From the NCBI GenBank assembly GCA_029237695.1, contig CM055275.1, forward strand, positions 91,550,833-91,614,832: a stretch of 64,000 bases of DNA, read 5' to 3'. The position numbers were made by a program, and so were the translations under genes. The stretch comes from Conchocele bisecta (lineage: Eukaryota > Mollusca > Bivalvia > Lucinida > Thyasiridae). The notes below the pieces were generated by a model. It worked only from the letters and a program-made list of their open reading frames with translations. It searched no databases and was not told the origin of the DNA. Position 1 is the stretch's first letter. Each line of letters opens with the position of its first letter. Positions 35,851-47,193 of this stretch are shown here, one piece after another.

Positions 35851-36055
35851 ATTTTGTTTGGCTAACTAATTGTCTCGGACTTCAGCCAGACCTGTGTCAA
35901 CGTAGCAAGCATCGGCACAATCGTATATTAACCATAAGCCGGTATACGGCGAGAGTACCTATGCGCTACCCAAAGCAAGTCAATGAGTGTATCTGCTATT
36001 GACAAGCCCTGTAAAGTCGTTCCCTGGTCTACCAATAATAGTGAAATCATAATAT
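35850..36055. repeat. Segmental duplication block P, copy 1
   Basis: The text from ttttgtttggctaactaatt to gtgaaatcataatat is repeated at 52030-52237 with few differences. In copy 2 it runs straight on into block Q (attattagaaaaatacagcc). In copy 1 it is interrupted here by the 3993-bp element, which makes the second copy an empty-site reference. Confidence 0.85.
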
Positions 36056-36559
36056 GGGCCGCGCTCTGTGAAAACCAGCCTTAATGACAACGTCATGAAA
36101 GCCTGAAAATGACGTCGCAAAGTTACGTTTAAATTTACCAACGTCACGTCGGATTTTGACACTTGAAATAGTTGCGTCATTGCAATAAGTTGACGTTGTC
36201 CTATTTATAACCGTACGCTTTACTATTTGTGGCTCACAAACATTTTAATGCTGGATGCGCGTAGCAGAATTGTATAGTCGTTTCCATAGTGGTTCAGACA
36301 GTTGTCTATTTTTTCGGTTTCCTTTAAGGAAACAAGTAGTGATTTTGTCGATTATTTTTTATAATATATGGACGACTTGTGCCCTGACATTTGAAACAAA
36401 ATAACCATATAACAGGTAATTGTTAGATAACGCCATCACATAATCGGTATTATGTAACAAATAGAACTGGGCGGCTTAATTCGTTTAATTTACTGTTTCG
36501 CCTGTCGAATGTTTCAAAAATCAATATAAAAATACGATTTGGAAATTTTCATGTATAAC

Positions 36560-37800
36560 TAGATCGGTCAGTAAGCAAGGCTTACGGAATACCCCCCGCG
36601 TAGGCCCAGGTACCCCTAAAATATGTAAAATTTTCCGAGTGTGTGGGCTTGTGACCTTGACTCTGGGCTTAGCGGGAGTGGCATGAACGTCACAGGGTGG
36701 TAGAGGTCCATTGGAGCAATGCGTGTGTGAAATGTGAAGCAGATCCGAGCAAGGAAATAGAAGTAATAACCGATTTCTCTGATGTTAAGTTTTGTAAAGA
36801 GACTAACTATTTGACCATGACCTCGAGATCAGCGGGAATTTGTCACAGCATGATAGTAGAGCTATAATACATTTCTCTGATGTTAAGTTTTGTAGAGACT
36901 AAGTATGTGACCTTGACCTTGGGATCAGCGGGGGATTGGACGGTCGTAGATTTGTCACAGCATGATAGTACAACCTCAGAGGAATGGACGAGTGAAATGT
37001 TAAGAATTTTCAATGAAGGAAATAGAAGTTATAACTTATTTCTTTGATGTTAAGTTTTGTAAAGCGACCAAGTATTTGACCTTGACCTTGGGATGTGATC
37101 AGCGGGGGTTAGACGTTACGCATTTTAAATGAAGGGAATAGAAGTTATAACATATTTCTCTGATGTTAAGTTTTGTAAAGATACTAAGTATTTGACCTTG
37201 ACATTGGGATCACGTTGGACGGTGGACGGTCATGGATTTGGCACGGATGGTAAGCCTTACAGGAATGCATGTGTGAACTATTAAGCATTTTAGATGAAGG
37301 AAATAGAAGTTATAACAATATTTCTCTGATGTTCAGTTTTGTAAATTGACTAAGTATGTGACCTTGACCTTGGGATCAGCGGGGGATTGGACGTCGTCGA
37401 TTTGTCACAGCATGATAGTACAACCTTAGAGGAATGGACGAGTGAAATATTAAGAATTTTCAATGAAGGAAATAGAAGTTATAACATATTTCTCTGATGT
37501 TATGTTTTGTAAAGAGACTAAATATTTGACCTTGACCTTGGGATCAGCGGGCGTTGGACGGTCATGGATTTTGCACGGCATGGTAGTAGAGCCTTACAGG
37601 AATGCATGTGTGAACTATTAAGCATTTTAGATGAAGGAAATAGAAGTTATAACAATATTTCTCTGATGTTAAGTTTACGGACGCACGGGCGCACGGACGC
37701 ATGCACGGACGGACGGACGGACGGACGGACGGACAGACAACCGGACTCCAGTATACCCCCCCTACACAACTCGTTGCGGGGGAGGGGGTGTATAATTATG
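36560..37800. mobile_element. Composite repeat with hairpin ends and six internal ~160-bp copies
   Basis: It starts with gtaagcaaggcttacggaat, acccc (a small hairpin) and ends ccggactccagtatacc, caactcgttgcgggg. The inside is a tandem series of units with ataacatatttctctgatgt, taagttttgtaaagagacta, ttgaccttgaccttgggatc, agcggg and catgatagta, followed by a (ggac)n run at 37680-37735. A shorter copy in the opposite orientation, with both ends intact, is at 62247-62785. Two complete copies of different unit number show that both ends belong to one mobile unit. Non-coding. Confidence 0.75.
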
Positions 37801-38309
37801 ATAGTGCCAAAATATACGCCGCTCCTGGCATATCGCATCACGGTGACACTGGGCCAAACATGTTTTAGTATTTAGTGTCACATGGATATTTAAATAACGT
37901 TTTAATCTTTATAACTGATATGAAATGGTAAATATGTTGGCACAACCAAAGGGAGAATTTAGATAGGGGAGATAACCCCTGTTAAACAATCACAATTAGT
38001 GAGTTCGAATGTGAACTAAGTGTAAACTAATAAACAATAGTACCGAATACTTAAACCCTGCTGGTGTGTGTGTCTTCCCTAAAATCATTTACATACTGTA
38101 AATTGTCATTTACTGCGACACAATAATCATGATAATTGTAATACATAAGTGTAGCCACCAAGGACGTAGCCTACTGATTTATATCTGTATCTGCTACCAC
38201 TTTCGTGTACGGTTTCAAGTAATATTTAGCGACTTCACAAATATCACATTGAATCAGCCGTACGATTGCCGTTTGATAACAATTGTAAATATTCTTTAAA
38301 AAAAAAAAA

Positions 38310-38570
38310 AAAAAAATAACCACTTGTAAATATGGTTATATGAATGTACATGTATAGTAATTTTACTAGTATATTTGCAATCATTGCAGACACTGATTAG
38401 ACTGCACAGATGCACAGGTCTCCAACATTTACACATTTAAGAAGTCCGACTTTCCCAGATTGTTGTTAATGTTCTTACATTGTACTACATTGTACTAAAT
38501 AATGTTCGTCTGCGTGCTTTGTTTGTTATCAAAGGGCCGTTCTAGTCGGAGGCGTGTACATAATATAAAG
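38310..38570. other. No gene; A-run and AT-rich DNA
   Basis: An A-run lies at 38299-38317 and the rest is unique AT-rich sequence. No exon or repeat with a second copy was found here. The same is true for 37870-38290. Confidence 0.4.
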
Positions 38571-38576
38571 CAAACC

Positions 38577-38753
38577 AGGCCCGTAGCCAGGGGGGGGGGA
38601 GGGGTCGGAGCGGTCGTCGACCCCCCCCCCCGCCCAGCCTCGAAGTACATTTTTTTAGCATCCAGGTCCACTTTTTTAGACCCCCCTATATACCTCAGGC
38701 CCATTGGGCCTACGAAAACGACCACCCCTTCAAACAGGTCTGGCTACGGGCCT
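38577..38753. mobile_element. 177-bp MITE with 7-bp target duplication
   Basis: Perfect 14-bp inverted ends (aggcccgtagccag and ctggctacgggcct) are flanked by the direct repeat GCAAACC (38570-38576 and 38754-38760). The inside is G/C-run rich. The 7-bp duplication is close to the 8 bp of hAT elements. The open frames across it are chance. Confidence 0.85.
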
Positions 38754-38879
38754 GCAAACCAAGCGGAGCTGGGCAGACTGCTAGGTGGGTCCGGCAGTAT
38801 GCCCTCCGGAATATGTTTGATATTTACACCCCATTTTGCTGCGTTATGGCGCATTTTAGAGCAAAAATATCTTTACTCG

Positions 38880-39760
38880 CCAAATTTTAGGGGTGGGGGG
38901 GGGGGGGGGCGCCGGGTTCTCCCCTACGTGAATCCGCCCTTGTTTTTAGCATGGCTGTTTCTTTGTTTACAAAGGCGCTGAATGTACTTTTTCTGAAACA
39001 ACAAAACTAAATTGCACATTTAATTTTCAAATTAATTATTCCCGACGAGAGAATATACTGCGGTATTTTTGTAGGGACATGTAACAATTTTACAACCATG
39101 TATGTACATATCCACATTTTCCCGGCAGTGGCGGTGGTGGCCAGTCGAGGGAGTGGGGGTCAGCGCGCAGCATTTTCCCATATACCTGGTACCTGCTAGT
39201 ACCATTAGCCCGTCCGTCAGTCATATTGGCTACACAGGAAAATGTTCTTCCCGCTTTCTGAGATGTAAATTTAATTCCGAGAGTCGGGGAATGGACAGTC
39301 GATTTTCATTTTGTTTAAAAATGCCCGGGGTGTCCGACTACCCTCTAGACCCCATCGGGCGCTGAAGTCATTGATATGTGCAGCCATAGGCCTATCCACA
39401 TAATTGTCATTCAGTTCTACAGAAATAAAATGCATTTGTTTCAATCACCGATACGATGTGCATATACTTTATAATTTCCAACACCAGGAATGCCGTTTAG
39501 TTTTTTGGTATTTGGTGACGTATTGTCTAAATCAATAAATGACGTCACAATTAACTTTAAGTGACATCAATTCTGAAATAATTACAATGTATCTTTCTGA
39601 CGACATACGTATATGAATCTGTTATGGCGATGGTGGCAAATTACGAAGCCACAGGTAGGCTAATTATAGATTTAAAATCGATAGTTGTGCGTTTGTTTTG
39701 TTCACTACATGTACATATCATAGTTTTATTCTGATGAATGTTTGATAGTATACATACTAA
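38880..39760. other. No gene seen
   Basis: It has a G-run at 38888-38910 and a consensus CRE octamer (tgacgtca at about 39540), but no gene or second copy was found. It belongs to the interior of the 3993-bp element. Confidence 0.4.
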
Positions 39761-40048
39761 CACTTGTTGATACATTTAGAGTAACTTATCAGCAAATACA
39801 GTTTACAGCAAGCACAGTCAATGAGTCTATGAAAACTCATTTCTACTGTAGGCTGTTGAGTTGCATTGTACAAACGTCGCCGTTTAAAAAATGACGTTAC
39901 GTTTTTTTTCGTGCGTGATTCACATGGTGCTACAAAAAGTGAGATAAAACAAAATCTATTAAACATAATTGCATTTTCTTTTCAGAATATTGTTTTTGAA
40001 AGGTGTTTGCATCAGAAAATTAGGGCCGGTTTTCACAGAGCCCGGCCC

Positions 40049-40407
40049 ATATATTATTAAAAAAATTCAGCCTGTCCAAACGACCACAGAAAGGGTTATA
40101 ATACAACAAATAGGTGTGTAATAATTTTATACCAACAACTTTATTAAGGAATTTGATATTATAATTCAATGAGAATATAAAACTGTCTACATATATGCTA
40201 TGTGACTAAATTTAATATTTACCATACAACTAATACACATAGATATGCATCATCAACAATATAGTATATTAGCTCATAATATGCCAATTGGCTAAAGATG
40301 GGCAATCGAGGTTAGTGTTTGAAAATGTACAATGTTAGCAGGAGTTGCATGTTGTATTGTTAACATTTACGGTGAGTAGTATTGGAAATTAGCATAATGT
40401 ATATCAG
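40049..40407. repeat. Segmental duplication block Q, copy 1 (left flank of Harbinger)
   Basis: It matches 52238-52687 closely (gaccacagaaagggttataa, tgatattataattcaatg, aagatgggcaatcgaggtta, tattggaaattagcataatg). Copy 2 has about 75 extra bases near 52480-52565 between ccaat and attgg. Copy 1 probably lost them, or copy 2 gained them. Confidence 0.85.
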
Positions 40408-40449
40408 GGCCCGGTTGTTCAAAACATCAGTTAGCTTAACGGACTGTTA
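40408..40449 (+). repeat. Left terminal inverted repeat of the Harbinger element
   Basis: 42 bp, no mismatch to the right end (50166-50207). Beyond it, similarity continues in broken form (aaatccttaac, ggttaa) for about 100 bp. Identical ends imply recent activity. Confidence 0.95.
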
Positions 40450-40613
40450 AATCCTTAACTGAATGGTTAAAATCTCTGTTAAATTTTAACCGATTAGTTA
40501 AGTGTTGTTCAAAAATATTGTTTGGTTAACTGATCGCTAACTGATCGATAAATTTAACAGTGGTCCGGACCTCTGTGAACCGGTTAACTGATCAGTTAAA
40601 ATTTGTATCCAAT

Positions 40614-41160
40614 ATGGCCGCCCAAGTTGTTGGATTTCTGCCGCAGAGGCCTAAAATAAGAATTCATCGCCAAAATGTATACAAATTATCAGAAATGACA
40701 GAGAGAGAATGTAAAGACAGGTATCGGTTTTCTAAAAATGGTATCGAGTATTTATGTTCACTCATCAACGATGACGTTGAGAGAAAGACTTGCAGAAGTT
40801 TTGCGCTGATTGTAGAAACGCAAGTTCTACTGACTTTACGTTTTTTGGCCTCTGGCAACTTCTTGCAAGTCATTGGTGATTCACTGGCTGTTGACAAGTC
40901 GTCAGTTAGCCGCGCTATTGACAACGTGTGCTGTGCACTAGTGTCCAAAATGAATGCATTTATTAAGTTCCCTTCTGCCACGGGTCAAAAAAATACCATC
41001 CGTGATGGATTCTACACCATCGGCGGCTTTCCAAACGTCATTGGATGCGTGGATGGCTCACATATACGCATCCAAGCACCCGTCGAGGACGAGAAGAGCT
41101 ATGTGAACAGAAAATGTTACCATAGCATTAATGTTATGGCAGTATGCGACCATGAAGGTA
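40614..41160 (+). CDS. HARBI1-like Harbinger transposase, first exon
   Basis: The ATG at 40614 starts MAAQVVGFLPQRPKIRIHRQ and the frame is open to a donor (gaag|gtaagt) at about 41160. Residues 25-110 contain the RYRFSKNGIEYL..LI segment and a helical LRFLASGNFLQVIGDSLAVD stretch followed by SSVSRAIDNV, the winged-helix-like N-terminus typical of HARBI1/PIF nucleases. Then comes FPNVIGCVDGSHIRI, with the first catalytic Asp of the DDE triad, and NRKCYHSINVMAVCDHEG. The exon breaks exactly where PIF/Harbinger genes often have an intron. The second exon with the remaining Asp and Glu was not recognised downstream, so the enzyme looks incomplete here. An upstream in-frame extension to 40560 enters the subterminal repeat and is less likely. 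Confidence 0.88.
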
Positions 41161-41164
41161 AGTA

Positions 41165-43480
41165 TTTCTTGATTATTATTCCCCACCCACCCATAAATTA
41201 TTTTATCCCAAACGAACTCGCCCAAAGTTCAGTGTTATTGTTGTTTTTGTTCCGTTAGTGTTATGTAGTGCAGATATACTTTGCAAAAAACAGTGTTGAC
41301 TTACACTATAACGATATAAGGATCACCATAATGTCACGTTATTTAAGATGAAACAACACTGTTTTGTTTTGATGAATTTCTACGTCCATGTCGAAAGCGG
41401 GGGTGTCACACGAAACACTAAAATACACCCAAATATACTCTAATACACACACCCAAATACAGTCTAAATACAGATAAATATACTACAAATACACCATAGT
41501 TAGTGTCAGATAGTAGTATAAATCATATATTTACATAAAACACATCATATAATTGACAAAATAGTTAAAGTGGCCATATTTTCGATTAATGAAGATGGTG
41601 TCATTGTCAGATTTGGGTTTTTCGTGTAACCGGAAAGCGGTGACCCAGATATGCGCGGCAAGTGAAGTAAGTAATCATAGTCTGTTTCATAAAACACCAT
41701 TTCATTAAATGGGGTATCCAACGGGGAGCCAGGTGAAATATAAATGGTCCAGTGCAGCAGGTGCTTGCTAAGTATTTTTTCTTTTATTAGGGCCCCGTCG
41801 AGAATTCACCCTGTCCGTCCGTCTGTCTGTCTCCGTCCGTCCCCCACGTCCGTTTAATTATTTGAAAATTTGTGTAAGAATTTCTCAAATCACATATAAT
41901 TTCTTGTTTGCCTTCACGGCTAATCTCATCATATTGCACAAATGCATTACTTAGTAACTATATATCCTCGCTATATTATAACTAGCTGTGTATAACTGTT
42001 ACTGTAGATCTGACGATCCGTCTCAACAGGATCTGCACTTTTATCTTCATACTGCCTTCTGATCAGGATCTTCACTTACGAATCATAACACATACGTATA
42101 CAAACATACAATTAATTAATGCTAATTAATGTTCACCTTTTAAATTAAATTGGGGTGTTCCTTAATTGGCTTACCGGTTTGAATTTAAATATGCACTAAC
42201 CCAATCCATTTACCTTTACGAACATACTTTAATTTCTATATTACGGGTAATTTCGAGCATGTGCGCTCTAAACTGCGCTCGTTTTTTTTGTGATAAATTG
42301 TTACAATCCTTAAAAATATATTTCGTTTCACCGATGTTAGGCCATTCATAAAAATAAAAAAGTACTTTGGTTCTCAGACACGGGGTTTGCGGAATGTGAC
42401 GCGTGGGAGCGGGATTGACTATCTTTTGTTTTTATCCAAGCATATTTGCTTGGATATAGTCCTTATACGGTTTTTGGGACCACACATGTTTTATGCAAAT
42501 GAGTAATTGTCGACCAACGAACGTACTTCATGCTTCATGATTCTAGCTACGCCACGTGAGAGAGTTCCAAAGCGAGCGGTGCATTATGAACGTTTCACTC
42601 ACATTTTTGGCCAGTTACATTATTTTTCAGCTACAGTTATATTTTTAAAAACAGTTTGTGCTTTTATATATATTAACTGTCGTGTTTCATAATAAATATT
42701 TTGTTAGGAAGGTTATATTTTTAGCGCAATGATCGACCGCTCCACATGTAATTTATACGTAGTTATACGCCATGAAAAATAGTTCTGATAGTGAACTAAC
42801 ATTATATTGTGCAGTGTAATACATGTGTTGTTAATTTTTCTGTACGACATTTATATTACAAAATGTTTATCTGATTTAATATAATATAAACTGACATGTA
42901 TTAATTTGAGTATATTTTTTCACGCGCAATGATACAATTAACCTCGTGTCTCATGAAAAGTAGTTTCCGCCATTTTATGCAGACAAATTATAGAATCGTT
43001 TACATAGTCATAGGTCAATGGCTCGATAAAATCCAACATTGGACAGCGAAATGATGATGATTTAAACAGAAACATTGTTGTTTTTTTGACAGTTACATAC
43101 CGCATGCTTTAAATAATTATCTTGAGCCATCGATATTATTAATCGGTGTCCATTTTACTTAAAACATTAACTAATCTATAATGACGTTATATACACACCA
43201 TATGCAGTACGATACACTTCACAAAGGAAACGTTGTCTTAGAGTTTGAAAAATTATAAGTTGCGCCGAACGAACGAGTACGCCGAAATATATTTCCGTAC
43301 AAATCATATAACCTATTTATTATATACCCGTTCAACAAAATATGCATCCTAATCATTAAATAATCCGATAGTGTGATGAAATGCGACTCTCTATTATTTT
43401 TGTTGAACAATCCGAGCGCCTGTGATCCTGTGATGGCTTCAGTTTATGCAAATTGACAAGGTCATTTCGCGCACCTGACG
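41165..43480. other. Harbinger interior without recognised gene
   Basis: AT-rich DNA, including a (gtcc/gtct)n run with ggccccgtcgagaattcacc (41790-41840), tandem aatacac(cc)aaatata text (41420-41490) and a gatctgacgatccgtctcaa relative of the piggyBac-like MITE core (42005-42040). I looked for the second transposase exon (downstream catalytic Asp and Glu blocks) and did not find it. Confidence 0.45.
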
Positions 43481-44019
43481 AAAAACCAAGATGGCTGACA
43501 TCACTACAGACACAACAAAACCGGGAAAAAGGCGTTAAATTTGGATAAAAAGCCATACTTAAACACGTAAGTTTATTTAACACATGTTTTATTTGTTGCC
43601 GAAGATATCAATGAATATTGCTAATACCCCAAAACTTTCATATAATCGTCCGGCAAAAATATGAAGTACCTCCATCAGCATCGGATCGACTGTCAATAAT
43701 TTCGACACGTTCAACAACTGCTGAATTTAATTTTGTTCTGAAGACAAAATAACAACATAATACACAATATTGAATTATCGCATGTATCGGTACTACGGTA
43801 GTATCACGGCAACATTTTCAATTCCATTGGCCAACGAAGCAAAAGTGAACAAAATTCATCAATAAATGATCATTAACTTTGATAAAGACAATATTTTGGG
43901 TTTGCCTTGAAAATCTGCTTACTATCCCTCAAAAAACACCATCACCCTCCATATCTCATTTCTACGTGTGTTTTACACCAATTACATGATATTCAGTACA
44001 ATACAGATCACTACAATTA

Positions 44020-44191
44020 GTTGCGAACAGTAACTTGGCATTCTACCATCCGTATCCAGTAGCGATTCCACTCATAGGCTGAAGTTTGAATAAAATCTGA
44101 TTCGCTATTCTGCAAAGGAAGCCTATGTTTGGAATTGTAACTCGGACTACAAACGGTACGGCAGTAGATTGCAAGAGTTACTGTTCGCAAC
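44020..44191. mobile_element. 172-bp TIR element (also 45892-46053 and 46672-46849)
   Basis: The ends gttgcgaacagtaact and agttactgttcgcaac are exact complements. The outside bases read ta on both sides, compatible with a TA duplication. It is present at the same place in all three tandem copies, so it was inserted before the triplication. A shorter relative with gcgagcggtaacttgcaat ends lies at 48188-48255 within the recombinase gene's intron. Confidence 0.75.
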
Positions 44192-44476
44192 TAGCATACC
44201 ATATGGTGATTTTCGTACAACTGAATTGTATTGACATTTATCACATTTAAATTTCAGATGTGATTTGGTACAGCTCCAAAGTTTCCGAAACCGTGGAATG
44301 TATTGACAATACACGAAAAACCAAGATGGCTGACATCACTACAGACACAACAAAACCGGGAAAAAGGCGTTAAATTTGGATAAAAAGCCATACTTAAACA
44401 CGTAAGTTTATTTAACACATGTTTTATTTGCCGAAGATATCAATGAATATTGTTAATACCCCAAAACTTTCATATA

Positions 44477-45504
44477 CAGTGGATATACCTAAATTCTGGA
44501 TAATAAGCCTTCGTTGGCCAGTTACTAGAGCTATAAGCATACAAAAACAATTATTCAAAACTTTTTAAAACAATAAACTTATCGTAAAAGTGCTGTGAAA
44601 CCAGATTTATCAAAAAGTGCTGCTTGTTTCCATTTCGTCCATTTTGTTAACGTATCATCCAGGCGCTTGTAGAAAATAGACTGTGACCTTAGACTCTGGA
44701 TTTTTGTTGTTGGGTTATTCTCATCCTGTAGTGTGGCGCACCATCGGATCAGAGTGAAAAATGGTTATCTAAATTATCAGAGGAGTGTACAGTAAACAAT
44801 TTTCCACCATTTCCTTTGCCAGTCATAAATGACAATAATATTATCACAAGGCTAATAATCATACTGCAAGATGCTTTCAGATCACGTTTAATTTTCATTT
44901 GTGGTACATGCTATTTTACCATATTCATTAAATTGCACATTACAGCAGGATATATACCAACAACAAGATAATAACAATCTACAAACTGTAGAATATTATT
45001 CTGAGCATTTTTATAATCAACAGAACAATAAATTCTATTAAAAACACTGAGTTTATATCTACATCTGTGTAATCAAATATAATTCTGTGTTAGTTTTTTA
45101 TTGTTTTTCATATAAGACCCCCCCAGTATAATGAGAAGCTCTCTTCTGGTAATTGGACAGCTACCAGTCTATGTTTACATGACATTGACTGCTGAAAATG
45201 GCTAAAGAATCCAGTGACGCAGACTGACAGAACCATGCTTTGTAAATCTTTTTCAATAATGATGTTTCTGAGTGGACAAAAGTGGGAATAGCTGAAATAC
45301 AACATTTTGAAGGTATTCTAACAATTTTGATTAAAACGTTACATGACCAAGGGCGATGTAGAATATTTTTCTCCATTTGACAGATAGGCGTCTTCTGCAA
45401 AAAATGTCCGGGAAACTGACAATGAAAGTTTCCGTGATTAGTGACAAATGCGGTTTACGAAAATTCCCGACGCGGGGTAATCCCGACAAATGGTTACGCT
45501 ACTG
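44477..45504. mobile_element. 1028-bp TA-flanked insertion (Tc1/mariner-type ends)
   Basis: Copies 1 and 3 of the tandem block read ctttcatataatcgtc without interruption. Copy 2 reads catata, then 1028 bp starting cagtggatatacc and ending ggttacgctactg, then taatcgtc. The TA is duplicated and the ends are CAGTGG/CTACTG, as in Tc1/mariner-like elements. Because the flanks exist twice without it, the boundaries are exact. The interior has small open frames but no transposase that I recognise. It was inserted after the triplication. Confidence 0.85.
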
Positions 45505-46939
45505 TAATCGTCCGGCAAAAATATGAAGCACCTCCATCAGCATCGGATCGACTGTCAATAATTTCGACACGTTCAACAACTGCTGAATTTAATTTTGTTC
45601 TGAAGACAAAATAACAACATAATACACAATATTGAATTATCGCATGTATCGGTACTACAGTAGTATCACGGCAACATTTTCAATTCCATTGGCCAACGAA
45701 GCAAAAATGAACAAAATTCATCAATAAATGATCATTAACTTTGATAAAGACAATAGTTTGTGTTTGCCTTGAAAATCTGCTTACCATCCCTCAAAAAACA
45801 CCATCACCCTCCATATCTCATTTCTACGTGTGCTTTACACCAATTACATGATATTCAGTACAATACAGATCACTACAATTAGTTGCGAACAGTAACTTGG
45901 CATTCTACCATCCGTATCCAGTAGCGATTCCACTCATAGGCTGAAGTTTGAATAAAATCTGATTCGCTATTCTGCAAAGGAAGCCTATGTTTGGAATTGT
46001 AACTCGGACTACAGACGGTACGGCAGTAGATTGCAAGAGTTACTGTTCGCAACTAGCATACCATAAGGTGATTTTCGTACAACTGAATTTTATTGACATT
46101 TATCACATTTAAATTTCAGATGTGATTTGGTACAGCTCCAAAGTTTCCGAAACCGTGGAATGTATTGACAATACACGAAAAACCAAGATGGCTGACATCA
46201 CTACAGACACAACAAAACCGGGAAAAAGGCTTTAATTTAGATAAAAAGCCATACTTAAACACGTAAGTTTATTTAACACATGTTTTATTTGCCGACGATA
46301 TCAATGAATATTGTTAATACCCCAAAACTTTCATATAATCGTCTGGCAAAAAATATGAAGCACCTCCATCAGCATCGGATCGACTGTCAATAATTTCGAC
46401 ACGTTCAACAACTGCTGAATTTAATTTTGTTCTGAAGACAAAATAACAACATAATACACAATATTGAATTATCGCATGTATCGGTACTACGGTAGTATCA
46501 CGGCAACAGAACAAAATTCATCAATAAATGATCATAAAGACAATATTTTGTGTTTGCCTTGAAAATCTGCTTACTATCCCTAAAAAAACATCATCACCCT
46601 CCATATCTCATTTCTACGTGTGTTTTACACCAATTACATGATATTCAGTACAATACAGATCACTACAATTAGTTGCGAACAGTAACTTGGCATTCTACTA
46701 TCCGTATCCAGTAGCGATTCCACTCATAGTCATAGGCTGAAGTTTGAATACAATCTGATTCGCTATTCTGCAAAGGAAGCCTATGTTTGGAATTGTAACT
46801 TAGACTACAGACGGTACGGCAGTAGATTGCAAGAGTTACTGTTCGCAACTAGCATACCATAAGGTGATTTTCGTACAACTGAATTTTATTGACATTTATC
46901 ACATTTAAATTTCAGATGTGATTTGGTACAGCTCCAAAG

Positions 46940-47016
46940 TGAGTGAGGGAATAGGGTTTAACGTCCGCTTTTCTGACATAGAGGTACAAGCCTCAGGGAG
47001 TCTACACGCAGACGGA
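46940..47016 (+). mobile_element. 77-bp retroposon insertion with 15-bp target duplication
   Basis: In copy 3 of the tandem block, ggtacagctccaaag is duplicated (46925-46939 and 47017-47031) around 77 bp beginning tgagtgagggaatagggttt, aacgtccgc. Copies 1 and 2 lack it. A long target duplication fits L1-type endonuclease insertion, and the gagtgag..gtttaacg text resembles a short conserved repeat common in molluscs by my recollection. Confidence 0.8.
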
Positions 47017-47193
47017 GGTACAGCTCCAAAGGTTTCCGAAACCGTGGAATGTATTGCCAGACAAGAATGTTGCAGGAAATGGATTTTTGTGCAGAGAAAG
47101 TGTTCGCTGACGAGGTGACATTTTCGATCTCCTGTAGCGGCAGAACATTCACACTACTAGGGACAGATACAGTGGCCGTGCTCGGTGGGGCGA

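Larger units (their letters stand above)
36056..40048. mobile_element. 3993-bp TIR transposon with empty site in the duplicate
   Basis: About 30-bp inverted ends: gggccgcgctctgtgaaaac at 36056 and its complement ...gttttcacagagcccggccc at 40048, two mismatches in the first 20 or so bases. Both flanks read atat (or ta, if the boundary is one base further out), and the duplicate at about 52228-52245 shows the joined sequence cataatatattatta without the element. No transposase frame is visible inside. It carries other repeats (36560-37800, 38577-38753). It is therefore a non-autonomous or gutted DNA transposon, superfamily undecided. Confidence 0.8.
43486..47062. repeat. ~830-bp tandem triplication inside the Harbinger element
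   Basis: The block beginning cgaaaaaccaagatggctga starts at about 43486, 44313 and 46176. The block cgtccggcaaaaatatgaag starts at 43648, 45510 and 46338. Copies are 95 percent or more alike. The spacing between copies 1 and 2 is 827 bp, and between 2 and 3 it is 1863 bp because a 1028-bp element sits in copy 2. Each copy carries a 172-bp TIR element and two exon-like pieces: minus strand gtcttcag then codons NSAVVERVEIIDSRSDADGG, and plus strand ttaaatttcag before DVIWYSSKVSETVECID. Whether they are exons is unknown. Confidence 0.9.

Noticed and set aside
45108..45400. Two overlapping minus-strand frames inside the TA-flanked element as a transposase
   Set aside because: No DDE-type motif or helix-turn-helix could be recognised; length far below a mariner transposase.
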